The notes under the pieces are model-generated. The model was not told the origin of the DNA. It searched no databases and worked only from the letters and a program-made list of their open reading frames with translations. From positions 1 through 64,000 of the forward strand of contig MU604017.1 in NCBI GenBank assembly GCA_025201845.1: a stretch of 64,000 nucleotides of DNA, written 5' to 3'. This DNA comes from Martensiomyces pterosporus (lineage: Eukaryota > Kickxellomycota > Kickxellomycetes > Kickxellales > Kickxellaceae). The translations under genes and the position numbers were made by a program. Position 1 is the stretch's first letter. Each line of letters begins with the position of its first letter. Shown one piece after another: positions 51,366 to 62,584 of the stretch.

Positions 51366-52127
51366 ATGACTACTGAGGCCGTCAAACCCGATGCCGTTGC
51401 TGCCAGCAACAACACTGAAGCTGCTTCCGCTCCTACCACTACCACCAAGAAGGCTAAGGCTGCCCCCAAGTCCAAGGATCCCGTCGATGAGTCTGCCCTC
51501 CGGCGATCCGGACGCAAGCGCTCTGCTCCCAAGGAGGAGTACGTGCCGGAGGTGATCAGCCGCTCTAGCGTGTCGAAGAAGAGGAAGACCACGAAGAAGG
51601 CCGACTCCTCTGCGGAAAAGAAGACCAAGGCTACCACCACAAAGAAGGCTGCCGCTGCTACTAAGAAGGGCGCCGCCACTAAGAAGAAGCCTGCTGCTTC
51701 CGCCGCCACCAAGAAGGCGGCCGCGGCCAAGAAGCCCGCTGCTGCTGCCGCTAAGAAGACTGCCGACGCCAAGAAGCCCGCCGCCGCTAAGAAGACCGCC
51801 GAGACCAAGAAGACCGAGACCAAGAAATCGGCCGACGCAAAGAAGCCTGCTGAGGCAAAGAAGCCTGCTGCCACCAAGAAGGCTGCTGCTCCCAAGGACG
51901 ACGCGAAGAAGGCCGATGCCAAGAAGTCGACATCGGCGGCGAAGAAGCCTGCTGCCGCCACTAAGAAGACCGCCGAGGCGAAGAAGACCGCCGAGGCGAA
52001 GAAGACCACTGATGCCAAGAAGGCCACCGAGACCAAGAAGGCTGCCCCCGCAAAGAAGGGCGCCGCTGCCACCAAGGATGCTGCCTCCTCGAAAAAGAAG
52101 ACTGCTGCCACAAAGGCCAAGAAGTAA
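51366..52127 (+). CDS. Lys/Ala-rich histone H1-tail-like protein
   Basis: Single coding exon, 253 aa, ATG at 51366. N-terminal about 35 residues are Ala/Thr-rich, then a basic ALRRSGRKRSAPKEEYVPEV patch (residues about 43-65), then about 185 residues of nearly pure Lys/Ala/Thr with ordered KK-A-A repeats (AKKPAA, KKTAEAKK, TKKAAA), like the C-terminal tails of linker histones. No winged-helix H1 globular domain is present, so it is not a canonical H1. The frame is tightly codon-constrained: AAG for Lys almost throughout (very few AAA), which suggests high expression. It resembles the tail-only H1 proteins of some protists; DNA compaction is inferred. Confidence 0.75.
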   Translation: MTTEAVKPDAVAASNNTEAASAPTTTTKKAKAAPKSKDPVDESALRRSGRKRSAPKEEYVPEVISRSSVSKKRKTTKKADSSAEKKTKATTTKKAAAATKKGAATKKKPAASAATKKAAAAKKPAAAAAKKTADAKKPAAAKKTAETKKTETKKSADAKKPAEAKKPAATKKAAAPKDDAKKADAKKSTSAAKKPAAATKKTAEAKKTAEAKKTTDAKKATETKKAAPAKKGAAATKDAASSKKKTAATKAKK

Positions 52128-52646
52128 ATTGGCACACAAAAGGGCTATACAAATGAAAATATGATCTTGTAGCTTCATTTCCTTGCTTTGTGCTTCTTTC
52201 CACTTCTTCCTTATGCTTATATTACTCCTTGTGCATCTTGTTCTTCATGCTATTTTGTTTTCTTTTTAGCTCTGCCGCAAACTCCAGCCCTCCCTTCTCC
52301 TTTCCTGTTTTTATTGTTCTTATTCCATATCTTTTTTGCTGTCGTAACACGAACGATTGAAATTTGCGGGTGGCATATGGCCGTTTAATATTGGGCTGCG
52401 TCCAGATGTCTGGTTCGAGATTCAGCGCCGTCTCCCATACCCACGCGACTGGCGACAGGAGTGTCTTACATACACTTGCCTGCTTCGCTTGGCGCCGCCC
52501 GCCTCGTTTTCCTTCTCTTGCCAGGCATCTGTAGTAGTAATATCGTTCGTTTGGCTGCGCCAGCTGCATACAGAGCGCGACTGCTTTACTGTCATATACG
52601 TTTACTGTCGCCCCAGCTGCCACAATTGCCCTCCAACTACATTGCA
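52128..52646. other. Intergenic region H1-like/SWF1
   Basis: 519 bp, AT-richer than average at its start (3' flank of the H1-like gene). No supported ORF. Confidence 0.4.
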
Positions 52647-54266
52647 ATGCTGGTAACTAGACAAAACATCAATGCTGCTGCTGCTGCTGCTGCTGCAAAT
52701 GTGCCACTACAGAGCTTGTCAGCAGGTGTGAGGCGTGTGCTGATGTAGATTGTGCTGGCGTGTGTGTAATATGGCGTGTGTGTCTCGTGTAGAAGCTTGG
52801 TGCATTCACAGTGGCGTGGATGTGCCTGATCGGCCTGGTGTGTGTCTGGGTGTTTGTTATGATCCTTGGCCCGAACCGCATGTTCCGTGGAACGGTGGTT
52901 GAGCGTGCATATGAGTATCTTGCAGATGAGCTGCCCGGCAATGTCAAGTAAGTGAGCATGGCGCTTTGGCATTCAGGGAGTGCTGGTTCTTCTGCCCAGA
53001 CATGGTGGCCGCTGAAAGCATGGCACTCACATGTGTGCTGTTTTGCTGTAGCCGGCTACTGCGCACAAATGTTGGAGACGGCCTGGTAGAGCGCGCGGAA
53101 CGCGTGTGGAATGTGTTTTTCGGCCAGAGGAACCCGATCTTCCAGGTACGTGCTGCAAGCTGCGTACTCCGTGCAATATGTTTGGCTTCAAGCGCTTCTT
53201 GTTGTTGTTGTTGCCAGTTGCTACTGCTGCTGCGAACCGTTGCTGTTATTGCGAACTGTAGATATTCATGGTGGCCTTGTATTTAGCTGGGCTGGCCGTG
53301 TTTATACTCGAAGCAGTCCCGCTGATTCCCAACCGCTACTTGGGTAGCTGGCAAAGGTAAGCGGCTGCACCACGACTGCACATCTAGCACTGATGTTTAC
53401 TGCACTCCACTGCTAAGTACGTGTACACCAGAAGCTGTTTGCTGCACTCGATGCATTCTAGAATCCCGATCGCTCTGACGCTGGCAGCAAATATATTCAC
53501 ATACGCGATGGCCTGTGCCACGGATCCAGGCGTAGTAGATAGCGGCAATGTGGACTGGGCTTGCGCCCAGTTCAAGTACGACCGCATGCTGTATTTCGAG
53601 AGCACGTGTCGCACATGCCATCTGCGCAAGCCGGCGCGGTCCAAGCATTGCTCGGTGTGTGGGCGGTGCGTCCAGATGATGGACCACCACTGCATTTGGC
53701 TCAACAACTGCGTGGGGCTCAACAACGCGCGGTGGTTTCTGGGGTTCCTTGCTTCGTTCTCCATGGTTTGCGTGTATGGAGTCTATATCCTGGGGTCGGC
53801 GGTCTTGGAGCTGAGGCATAGGACAGGGTTGGCCGACTTGATGGTTCCCGACGAGGCAAGTGGGAAAATGGTCAAGCTGTCGTTCAAGTCGTCTCTGCTG
53901 ATGCTCTTGGACTACCATAGCCTGCTGGCAGTTCTGACTGTGTTTGTGGTGCTGCTGGCGCCGATTATTACGCTGTTTACTGCGTACCAGCTAAGAATCG
54001 TTATGCTGGGCTATACGACCAATGAGGAGGCGAAGTGGTTGAATGTAGCCGCGGCCATCGACGACGGAGTGCTGTTTGCTGTGTGCGGAGAAGATGGTGG
54101 GGAAATGCTGGAGGTTGTTGAAAAAGAGGACCAGGAGGCGGACAGCAGGGAAAAGTCGCCGGTCGTCAGTCTGAGCGACGTCGTCAACGCGTACGATCGC
54201 GGGCTGTGGCAGAACTTGAGGTTCTTGGTGTTCCCGCCCACACACCAGAGGGCGAAGCTTGGGTGA
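52647..54266 (+). CDS. SWF1: DHHC palmitoyltransferase SWF1
   Basis: ER palmitoyltransferase acting on juxtamembrane cysteines (yeast: SNAREs such as Snc1, Tlg1). Five exons close in phase: 52647-52652 (ATG CTG only), 52793-52947, 53052-53145, 53262-53356 and 53432-54266; 394 aa. Seen: an N-terminal hydrophobic helix (WMCLIGLVCVWVFVMIL), transmembrane segment 2 (FMVALYLAGLAVFIL), ATDPGVVD, then the Cys-rich CRTCHLRKPARSKHCSVCGRC, MMDHHCIWLNNCVG with D201-H-H-C204, two later membrane segments, and the TTNEE motif (TTxE) after the last. The two-codon first exon is the weakest part; without it the first Met would be 52820, after most of the first helix. A GCT/CAG run (52672-52695) lies in intron 1. 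Confidence 0.87.
52672..52695. repeat. GCT triplet run in SWF1 intron 1
   Basis: Eight or so consecutive GCT triplets in the candidate first intron, about 20 bp after the donor. Confidence 0.85.
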
Positions 54267-54966
54267 TGCCAAGGAGCTAGTTTCCAGCTGATGCGGGATG
54301 ATGTGGGCGAACGAGCCGCACGCTGTGATCCCGAGATTTTTCTTATTCGCTTGTGTTCAGCGAGCCGCATGTCGCGGATTATGTGCACCGAAAAATTTGG
54401 GGAGGTGGCAAGAGCGGTTTTTTTACAAGAGGAAAAGTTCTACGTAGCACGCTTTCTCCTGTTTCTCGCCCTTGCTTTTACTTTGGCTTTTGCTTTTGAA
54501 CTGAGCTCTGACCTTTGCTCTTATTAGTATTCATAGCCGTCTACCTTGGCCTACATGCACAGGAAACGCACAGGCGCTTGCTTTTGAGATACTACACACT
54601 CGCCCAGCGCATACACGCATATGTTTCAAAGCGCACCAGCCGATATATATGCACGCACACAGTCTCTTCGCTAGCCGTATACTCTGAGCCACTCCACATA
54701 CTCGCTGTGCCCAGCTCTCCTTATTTCCGTCCTCTATTTATCACTGGTCTTATTTATAGCCCATACGGGACGTCGCTGCGAGGCTACAGCACACAGGCCC
54801 CATCCACCCAACTCCAGCCAGGCTTTTTATTCGCCTTAGTTCTGCTTAGAGCAGGCACAACCCCCCCCAAGTACACTTATATCTATCCGTTGCGGCCACC
54901 TTCACACACCATCTATCCCGCTATTCTTGCTCGTGTTTATTATTATCCAGCTTCCTCTTGCTCCAA
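54267..54966. promoter_or_regulatory. Upstream region of the PHD gene
   Basis: 700 bp without a supported ORF. TATATAT at about 54643-54650 is 320 bp before the ATG at 54967; after it the strand is pyrimidine-rich. No other feature. Confidence 0.4.
54643..54650 (+). promoter_or_regulatory. Candidate TATA box of the PHD gene
   Basis: GCCGATATATATGCACG in GC-rich surroundings, about 320 bp before the start codon. Confidence 0.35.
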
Positions 54967-55305
54967 ATGTCCAAGACGAAGCAATTTCCACACCCATCAG
55001 CACCAACAATACAAAGGACATACGGCAAGAAGCCCATCGCCACAGCCACGGCAAAGCACCTGCTCTCGAATAGCAGCAAAACCGGTGGAGGCCAGCAGAA
55101 ACAGCAGCAGCAGCAGCAGGAACACTTGCGGATGGACAAAGCGCCGCCGCCGCCGCGTATGCCGTTTGCTGGCAAGGCGACGAAAAAACATGGGTTCGGA
55201 AAGACACCCATCGTAGGAAGCAGCGCACAGAGACGCCAGGCGACTGCTGGTAAGAGCGTTGCGGCCTTGGCCGAATGCAATAACAATGCGATCGAGAATG
55301 ACGAA

Positions 55306-55338
<33 letters not shown>

Positions 55339-58300
55339 CCGAACATCGGCCGTGACAGTCATTCTCACAACTTCCCTGTCAAGCCCCGTGGAGGCAAGGG
55401 CGGGCGCAGAGCACCTGGACAGCGTGGCGCGATTGAAGACTCGGATGTTGAGCTGGAGGACTTTGAGGACGAGTTTGACTTCCCCCGCGGAGGCATCATC
55501 GGTCCTAGGCAGATCTACTGTGTCTGCAGAAGGGGGGCTATTGGTGGCCAGGCAATGATCGAGTGCATGGACTGCAAAGGTAAGGTGCCTGCCGCACTAC
55601 ACTTGGTCGCCCGTGTATGTCTGTTCGAGCACATGGGCCATGTCCAAGGAGTTTTCGTGCCTGTTTCGGACAACCCACACCTTTTGTCTGTTGAATGGGA
55701 CAAGGGACAGTCTTTTTGCAGCTGTTTTCCACAATCAGGCCAGTTGTGCGCTCTCTTTAAATGCTCAGTCCTTGTATATTCTGGCGCTAACCACACCTTT
55801 CGATCCCTTGGAATCGGGCCCCTTTTGCATCTGTCTTTTGTAGAGCTGTTCCATGGCTCGTGCGTGAATGTTGCCGACTCGGCCATTCGTCAGCAGCCCA
55901 CTCCACAGTATGTCTGCGAAGTATGCGTTCAGCAGCACCCGAAAAAACACCGCACACCAGGAACAATCCTAGGAACTGGCGACAACATTGTAGCTGAGGA
56001 GAAGCACCAGCGGAATAAAAAGAAGGGTGCTGCCAACACCAGCACTAGCACCAAGCAAAGCGACGAGTCCGACATTATCTACATCAACGCAAAGCCAGCC
56101 AAGGTGGCTGCTGAGGCCGATCCAAGAGCTCAGGCCGAGGCTGGGACAAATGGCGTCCTGCCTGCTGCCAATCAAGCAGGTAAGTTAAACAGCACGGAGA
56201 GAAGGCTTTCTTCCCTTCCTTGCCTGCTGTTTGCTAGGGAGGGGTTAGCCATGACCGCCATCTTGTTGTTCCTGGTTGTCTCATGCTACTGGCGTGTCAG
56301 GTTTCTAACCACTCTCTTCTCCACTCTGTGCTCTTTTTCCGGCGTGCAACAATAAGGAGCTTTTTTTTCCCCCTTGTCCTGTACAGGAAGGTCCTCGCGT
56401 AAACTAATTTTCCCGCTCCATTGCTCCTTTTATATTCTCGTTTCCGCCGTGTTTAGCGCTCGCTGCGTTTATGGATGCTGCTGGCGATATGGATGACGAC
56501 GACATTTGCCCCATCTGCGAAGATGAGTGCACATGTGGCAACTCCAGGGTTTCAGCTGTCGGCGATGACGTCGTGGGTGAAGGCGTGCCTATGCCGCTAT
56601 TCTCGCAAGTCGCCAAGGAGTCACGCTCCATCTGGACATCTGCCTCTGTTAACGAGCAGCCGTCACCAGTAATGCCGGCGGCTAGCAGTATTAGTGACGA
56701 CGACGACGACGAGTTCGACCTACTTGCTGTGGAAGACGACAACCCCAAGCGTGAGTTGGCAAAAAGAAAGTCAAAGAAAACTGAGGCGCAGGCCACAAAG
56801 ACCAAAACCAAGTCGAAGACTAAAAGCAAGGCCAAGCCAAAGGCCAAAAAGGGCAAAGGGTCTGAGCGCAACCTCATTTCGCGTCTGGTCAGTGCCATGG
56901 GCAACGGCAAATCAGCAATGGACTCTGATATTGATGCGGAGACTGTCGAGGAGGAGCTGTTTAGCGCGGAGGCCCTCCCCCCTCTTGCCGGCAATGCGGG
57001 CGCGTCTAGCAGCGATGAGGAGAACGACGATAGCGCATTTGTCTCTGCTGTGCAGTTTTCCATGTCGCGTAGCGATGGGCGCGTTCTACCGGATGACGAG
57101 GCAGGTGACTTGACATCGGCTTATTCGCATGCAGACCCAGACCTTACGGCTGCAGTCAAGCTGGCCAAGAAGAGCAAGTCTAAAACAAAAGCCAAGTCCA
57201 AAACCGCCAAAACTGGCCGCCGGTCCAAGAAAGAAAGCGACAAGCCCACAGCTGACGGAGCCCCCGGCAGCTGGCGCAGCAAAGGAGCACGCTCTGGTGC
57301 GGCTATTGACGAGCCTACGGTGTATGAGGTTGATGCCACTGTCATTCGCGGCAGAAACAGGCGGTCTCCGGCAAAACCAGCCACCCCTCCGGCCAAGCTG
57401 GCCAGCGAGGCCACCGACGAGGACGAGTTTATCAACATCACCGATGTGACCAGCGACATGAGCACTGGGTTCCCGAGCGAAACCGAATTTGATCTCCCGG
57501 ACTCGAAGGGCGAGGAGCTTGCGCGCAGAGCAGAGTGGAGCGACTCCAATATGCTTGGGGACGACGAGAACATTGAGCAAGAGGAGGAGGCATATCTGGC
57601 CCAGATGCGCAATGCCGATTTCTCCTCGTCCAGCTTGAGCGATTTGGACGAGGACCGCCTTGCTGGTATCCACCGTCACCTTTCTGGTGCTGATATCGAT
57701 AGTGGCACCGAGAGCGACTCTGAGAGCAGCGATGGAGAAGGTGCACGTACGAGGCACTCACGATCGCGACGCCGGCACAGCAGCAGCACAGATATCTCCG
57801 ATCTGGACTCGGATGCGAGCTTGCTGTCCGATATTGGAAGCCTCAGCAGCCTACCATCCAACGGAAGCGCGTCGGAAAGCGACGAGGAGCTGACGTTCCG
57901 TGAGGCACGCACTGACGAAGAGAGGGCGTTGCTGGAGCTCCGCGAGTCGGGAGATGAGCGCGAGGACGCCATCCTCGAGCTGCACTTGGAGCAGCTCCGC
58001 GCAGTGCGCAATGTCATCCAGGGCTGCTCGTCGCCTCTGATCGGCCACAGCAGCTTGTCTGACTCAGACTCTTCGTCGGACGTCGTGGACCGCGAAATAT
58101 CGTTCACGTATAACCCGCGTGAGCATGACGAGAAAGAGGACCTTTCAGACGACCTCATGGAAGGATGGGGGTCGGATGCGCGCATGCGCTGGGAGGTGGA
58201 ATCGGACTCTACAAGCGACTCCAGCCTCAACGAGTCGAAAATGAACAAGCTGCGGCTTAAAGACGAGGATGATAACCACAGCGACCTGTACTCGAGCGAC

Positions 58301-60847
58301 TCTGCTGACTCGTACGATGAGTTTTACACGCGCAGCGCATTCCTTGATGGAGCAAGCGATGGTCTGGAGGAGTCGCTGGAGGATGCCCTATACCCAGACG
58401 GGCTTGACCTCGACAGCGCGTCGCTGGCGCTTGGTGTTGCGCTGAGCATGGAGCAGCAGGGCTACTCAAAGGAGGATGCAGTGGCTGCTGCCGCTGTTGC
58501 TGCTGCAGCGTACCCCAACTCTTCATCTAATGGCGCGACGGCAGGTATGCTGAACAAGCAGATGTCCACCACGACCATCACTGCGTCGATGAATGCACAC
58601 GGTGAAGCTGATCCTATCGACGGCATCGTCTCTATCAAGTCGAGCAACGCTGGTGGGAGTGGGTCGCGCACGGGCTTTATGAGCCCCTCGCGTATGCCTA
58701 CGGGTGCTCACACGCCTTTTGTTGCACCTGGATGGCGTGCTGCCGCTGCTGCTGCCGCGGCAGCATACCTGGATGGCCCGAAACCCCCGGCCATTCCATA
58801 TGTGCTTCCCAAGGACCTCAACGAGGCAAGGTCGCCCAGCATCGCAGCTGCTGTTCAGCAAACCGAACTGTCGGTGCCTGAGGCTGCTTCTACTGCTAGC
58901 CCAGAGCCAAATGACAACTCCTCATCTGCAGTGGATAATGCCGCTCCTGAATCCGAGCAGCAGCAGGGTGCATACAAAACTGCGAGCCCTTCTTCTGTGA
59001 TTGCTGCTGCTGCCGCCGCCGCCAAGGAGAAGAAGAGCCGCGAAGCGAGTGTCTCGCCAAAGTCGGCACAGACGTTGTCTACGTCGTCTTCAGGCATTTT
59101 TACGACGCAGCTTCCAAACTCTTCGTTCTACAAGCCTCTGTCCTCAATCTGCTCTCCTGTTAGACGCACGCCGTCCAATGGTGCTGTGCCGATTGGCCAG
59201 GGTGGCAGTGGCAATGAACCAGCATCGGATGGAGTGGCACCCCAGCCAAACACCGACGCTAGTGCAAGTACTGGCGTGGGTGTGCCTGACGTGCCTGGTA
59301 CCACATTCGCACCAGGTACTCCACTAGTTTCATTGGCCGAGGTCAACGCAGCACTGACTATGCTTGCCGATCAAGCACCGGCATCTGCCAGCCCTGCCAC
59401 CATGGCTAATAGACCTGGCCAGAGCGGGAACATGCTGAAGCGCAAGATGAGCGATGGCAGAGCGGACGACGCCCAAAACAGCGGTGCCGATGAGAAGCGT
59501 GTAAAGAACAGTACTGCTTCTGGAAGTGGTGCGGATAGCGTGTTTGATGGATTGGCGGGCGAAAGCAGCATATCAATCGATCTGTCTGCGTTCTTTGCTG
59601 ATGGTGCAGCGATGGACAACGATACACCGACGATTAGCTTGAGCGGCACACCACAGCGCAACAAGGGAGGAACGCCTGCTGACATGAACAGCATCATGAG
59701 CGCTGGAGAGAAGAGCGCCGAGGACGACTGGCTGCTTGCTATGGACCAGCTCGTCGACACGGAGGCGCTGCTTATCAAGTCGCCGCCACCCTCACCTGCC
59801 GATGCTACAGGGCTCGAAGCCGCCACGCCTGACATCTCTCACCACCTGTCGCCACTTGCCAGGGGCGGTAGCAGTGAAGGCTCGGGTGCTGGGGCTGATC
59901 CGTTTGCGCGGTGGGATCGTATCCCAGTCAACATCTTCCGCCGGTCCAGAGCCTTGGCGTCGAGCCACCGGAGGGACATCATGGCGCAGGACAGCGTGCT
60001 GGGCGCAATGCCGTCGCTGGCGCTTACTGCAATCAAGTCCAGCCGCCAGCGGCGTGCGCTTGTCAATACCACGCTGTTGGCGCAGCACACGCTGCCAGCG
60101 GAGGCGGCACTTCAGCAGCATGCAATGAAGCTGGCCTCTAGAGGACGGCGCGGCATCCGCACGAGCACTGGGTCGTACTCGCAGCTGGCGGCAGCATATC
60201 CGCCGCCGCCGCCGCCTCCTACCCCGCTAGACTCGAATGCCAGTACTCGCCAGAGTGCGGGCGACCTGGGCAGCAGTTCCGCTGCTTCGCTGGTGCCCTT
60301 GCAGATGCTCCAGGACCACAAGATTGGGCACTCGATGAGCGAGCAGCCAGGAGGCTTGTTGCAGGTGAGGACTCTGGGCTCTTCATCAGCCGCCACATCC
60401 CCGCCGCGGGTGCTTGCGCGGGCAGATTCGCGGCATGAGCGCCACAAGCAGCTGGCGTCAAATGGGATCGTGACTGAGCCAGGAACACCGTGGGACTCGT
60501 CGAGCCAAGTCTCGGATCACTCTGAGGCAGCAGCGGGCTCGAATGGCAACAATTTGGGCGCACCAGCAGCAGCATCCACTGGCCCCACGACTAGACGGCG
60601 CAGATCAAACAGCCGGCCTGATGCCAGCAGCGGGAACAGCAGCGAATATGCATTTGGGTGGGTGGAGACTGAGGAGGACCTGGCGCTGTTCTCGATGCCT
60701 GAGCTGACTCCTGGCGATGGCAGCTCGGGTGCTGCCGCCATGGTCCTTGCCTCGGCGAGCCCAATGCTGATGCCGTTCAGGGCAGACACGCTACAGCCAG
60801 CAGCGAGTGGCAGCGACGTCGGATCAGACACCCATCTTACGCTGTAG
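54967..60847 (+). CDS. Large PHD-finger protein with CPIC/CTC cysteine motif and long disordered body
   Basis: Chromatin-type protein, function unassigned. Best model: exons 54967-55579, 55844-56179 and 56457-60847, 1779 aa, phases closing. Exon 1 has basic and poly-Gln stretches, an acidic DEDEDEDEDD run, then the start of a C4HC3 PHD finger (IYCVCRRG...IECMDCK, about 183-204). The junction with exon 2 supplies ELFHGSCV and YVCEVC, so splicing is needed to complete the finger. Exon 3 carries DICPICEDECTCG near residues 333-345, basic KTK/KSK repeats, acidic Ser-rich segments, an Ala-rich region (about 660-690) and a WDRIPVNIFRRSR block (W1469). The link between exons 2 and 3 is inferred; two separate genes are the alternative. 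The 264-nt first intron has no in-frame stop. Confidence 0.68.
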
Positions 60848-61030
60848 AGAAAGCGAAGAAAATGCCCTTGTCACTATGCAAGCTCTACCCCCTTTTCCTT
60901 TGTACACTTAGTTTTATTATTATTTTGCCTCGAGCGTCTGGCAGTGTCTCCGGTATTACACATTTTATATTATTGTTTATTGCCATTGTACCCAATACCC
61001 AACTTTTATGTCGAGGCACACAGCAGGCAT
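60848..61030. other. Convergent 3' spacer PHD gene/ATP23
   Basis: 183 bp, AT-rich in the middle (TTTATTATTATTTTG, TTTATATTATTG), probable shared termination region. No gene. Confidence 0.4.
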
Positions 61031-61832
61031 CTAGTAGATTTCGTCAAACGGGCGTGTATCTGTAAAGCAGCTTTTGAAGACCCTGTTGACGGCAGCCTCC
61101 GCGTGCTTGTCCGACTTGCAGTTGGGGTTTGCTCGCACCGAAAGGGCAGCTCTACGCTTGACGCAAGCCTGGTGCTGCTTGAGGAATCCCACGTGGCCCC
61201 TCATCAGCTCCTGGAACCAGCTGCAGTCGCCGCTCAAACTGGCAGCGCGGATCTCTGTGCATGCATGGTGCTCCAGGTTGTACCAGTCCAGGTTGAAGTT
61301 GCAGTGGTCGTAGGCGTGGATCATCTCGTGCGCCATGGTTGTTTCCAGATGGCCCTTGCTGAACAGCCGGTTGTAGCACAGCTGGATCACTCCGTTGGTG
61401 GCGAACCCGCCGCTGCGCATCTCATCGCACTTCATGCATGGCATCGATTCGGCGGTGAATGGGTGCCCCGACTTCTTCAGGTTCTCTGACATGAACATGA
61501 CGATTGGGCCTAAGCAGGTGGATGGACAGCAGAGTGCATGCAAGATTAGATTGTGCGCCTACATACCCGGCAAAGCCACAAACGAGCAGCATGTGCATTT
61601 TGCGCTTACTTGTCTTCAGCAGCTCGTTACGCCACTTCTCGCACGTCCGGCAGTCGTCCACATCCTTCTGGTACGCCCTGCGCTCTGCACGCTCTTTCTT
61701 TTCGCTCTCGGTGAGGCCCCAGCCTGTGTAGTCGGAAATCACCTTGCTCCATGTGTCAAAAGTCTTGCGCTCCTCGGGGTCCATAGCGGCGTACTGCCCG
61801 CGGTACCTGTTCTTTGTCTTCTCGTCCGCCAT
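61031..61832 (-). CDS. ATP23: Mitochondrial inner-membrane protease ATP23
   Basis: Metalloprotease that processes Atp6 and helps assemble the ATP synthase Fo sector in the intermembrane space. Exons 61832-61610 and 61509-61031, 100-nt intron, phase closing, 233 aa. The active-site MAHEMIHAYDHC motif (HExxH) is intact in exon 2. Many cysteines typical of the twin-disulfide intermembrane-space proteins are present: DCRTCEKW in exon 1, CMKCDEM and ACVKRR later. Exon 2 begins SPIVMFM at the conserved junction. The ATG at 61832 (MADEKTKNRYRG) is chosen; the frame is open upstream but with only a GTG. Converges with the PHD gene. Confidence 0.93.
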
Positions 61833-62584
61833 TCCACACACAAGCCTATACTCTCAATGAAGCTGCTGAATTTCGTCCTGGTGAAGAAAGATGCAGAGGC
61901 AGGCCGTGCTGAAAGGCTGGTGCGGAATTAGCCCCATTGCTGCCTTTTTCCTTTGCTTGATCAATCCGGCTCGGACTGCCGGTGCTGCGACTCGGGCGAC
62001 TCGGCTCGTGGAGCGCAGGTTTGGGAATTGCCTCCATGTGCGCAATAGGGCCGCAATTGCCTGTGGCTGGAGGCCGCTATTGTGCAGTAATGGCAGCGGC
62101 AATACCTGGCCAAGTGGCCTTGGGCAACAATAGGACTGCTCTCCAGCGCTGAGCTGGCGAAGGGGCCACGACTGGCACACGCGCTCTTCATCTACTTTCC
62201 CTACGGCCTGCGCCCCAGTGCCTTTTCTCTTTCAGCGCGAAGCACTGGTACACGTACGCTAGCCCTTAGAACGTCCTCAGCATCGCCATTGAACAAACGC
62301 GCCTCTTTCTCTCCCACTGCCTGCTCCCCCGTTCTCGCATCCCTGAAAGGCCCTCCTGTCACGCTGTGGCTGCACTTGACACACTTGCTACACAGACACT
62401 GCCTTTTGTCTACTCAGCAGTAACCTTTTTCTCTTCTTTGCCGCTGTGCACTGCTGCTCGTTACCACTTTGGCGTTTGCAGCCCCCTACTCTTCTGTCCT
62501 CCCACATCTCAGCCTCCTCTCCCAAAGGGCAGCACCCCCCCCCGCGCACACGCTTCACTCTCTCCACACCTCACGAGCGAAGAA
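61833..62584. other. Divergent intergenic region ATP23/glutaminyl cyclase
   Basis: 752 bp without a supported gene. 62200-62580 is CT-rich on the plus strand (probable leader of the gene at 62585), with a C run at 62534-62542. Confidence 0.4.

Noticed and set aside
56387..56398. 12-nt microexon between PHD exon 2 and the long exon
   Set aside because: It is in phase with usable splice sites (CAG before, GTAAAC after), but direct joining of 56179 to 56457 is also in phase and simpler.
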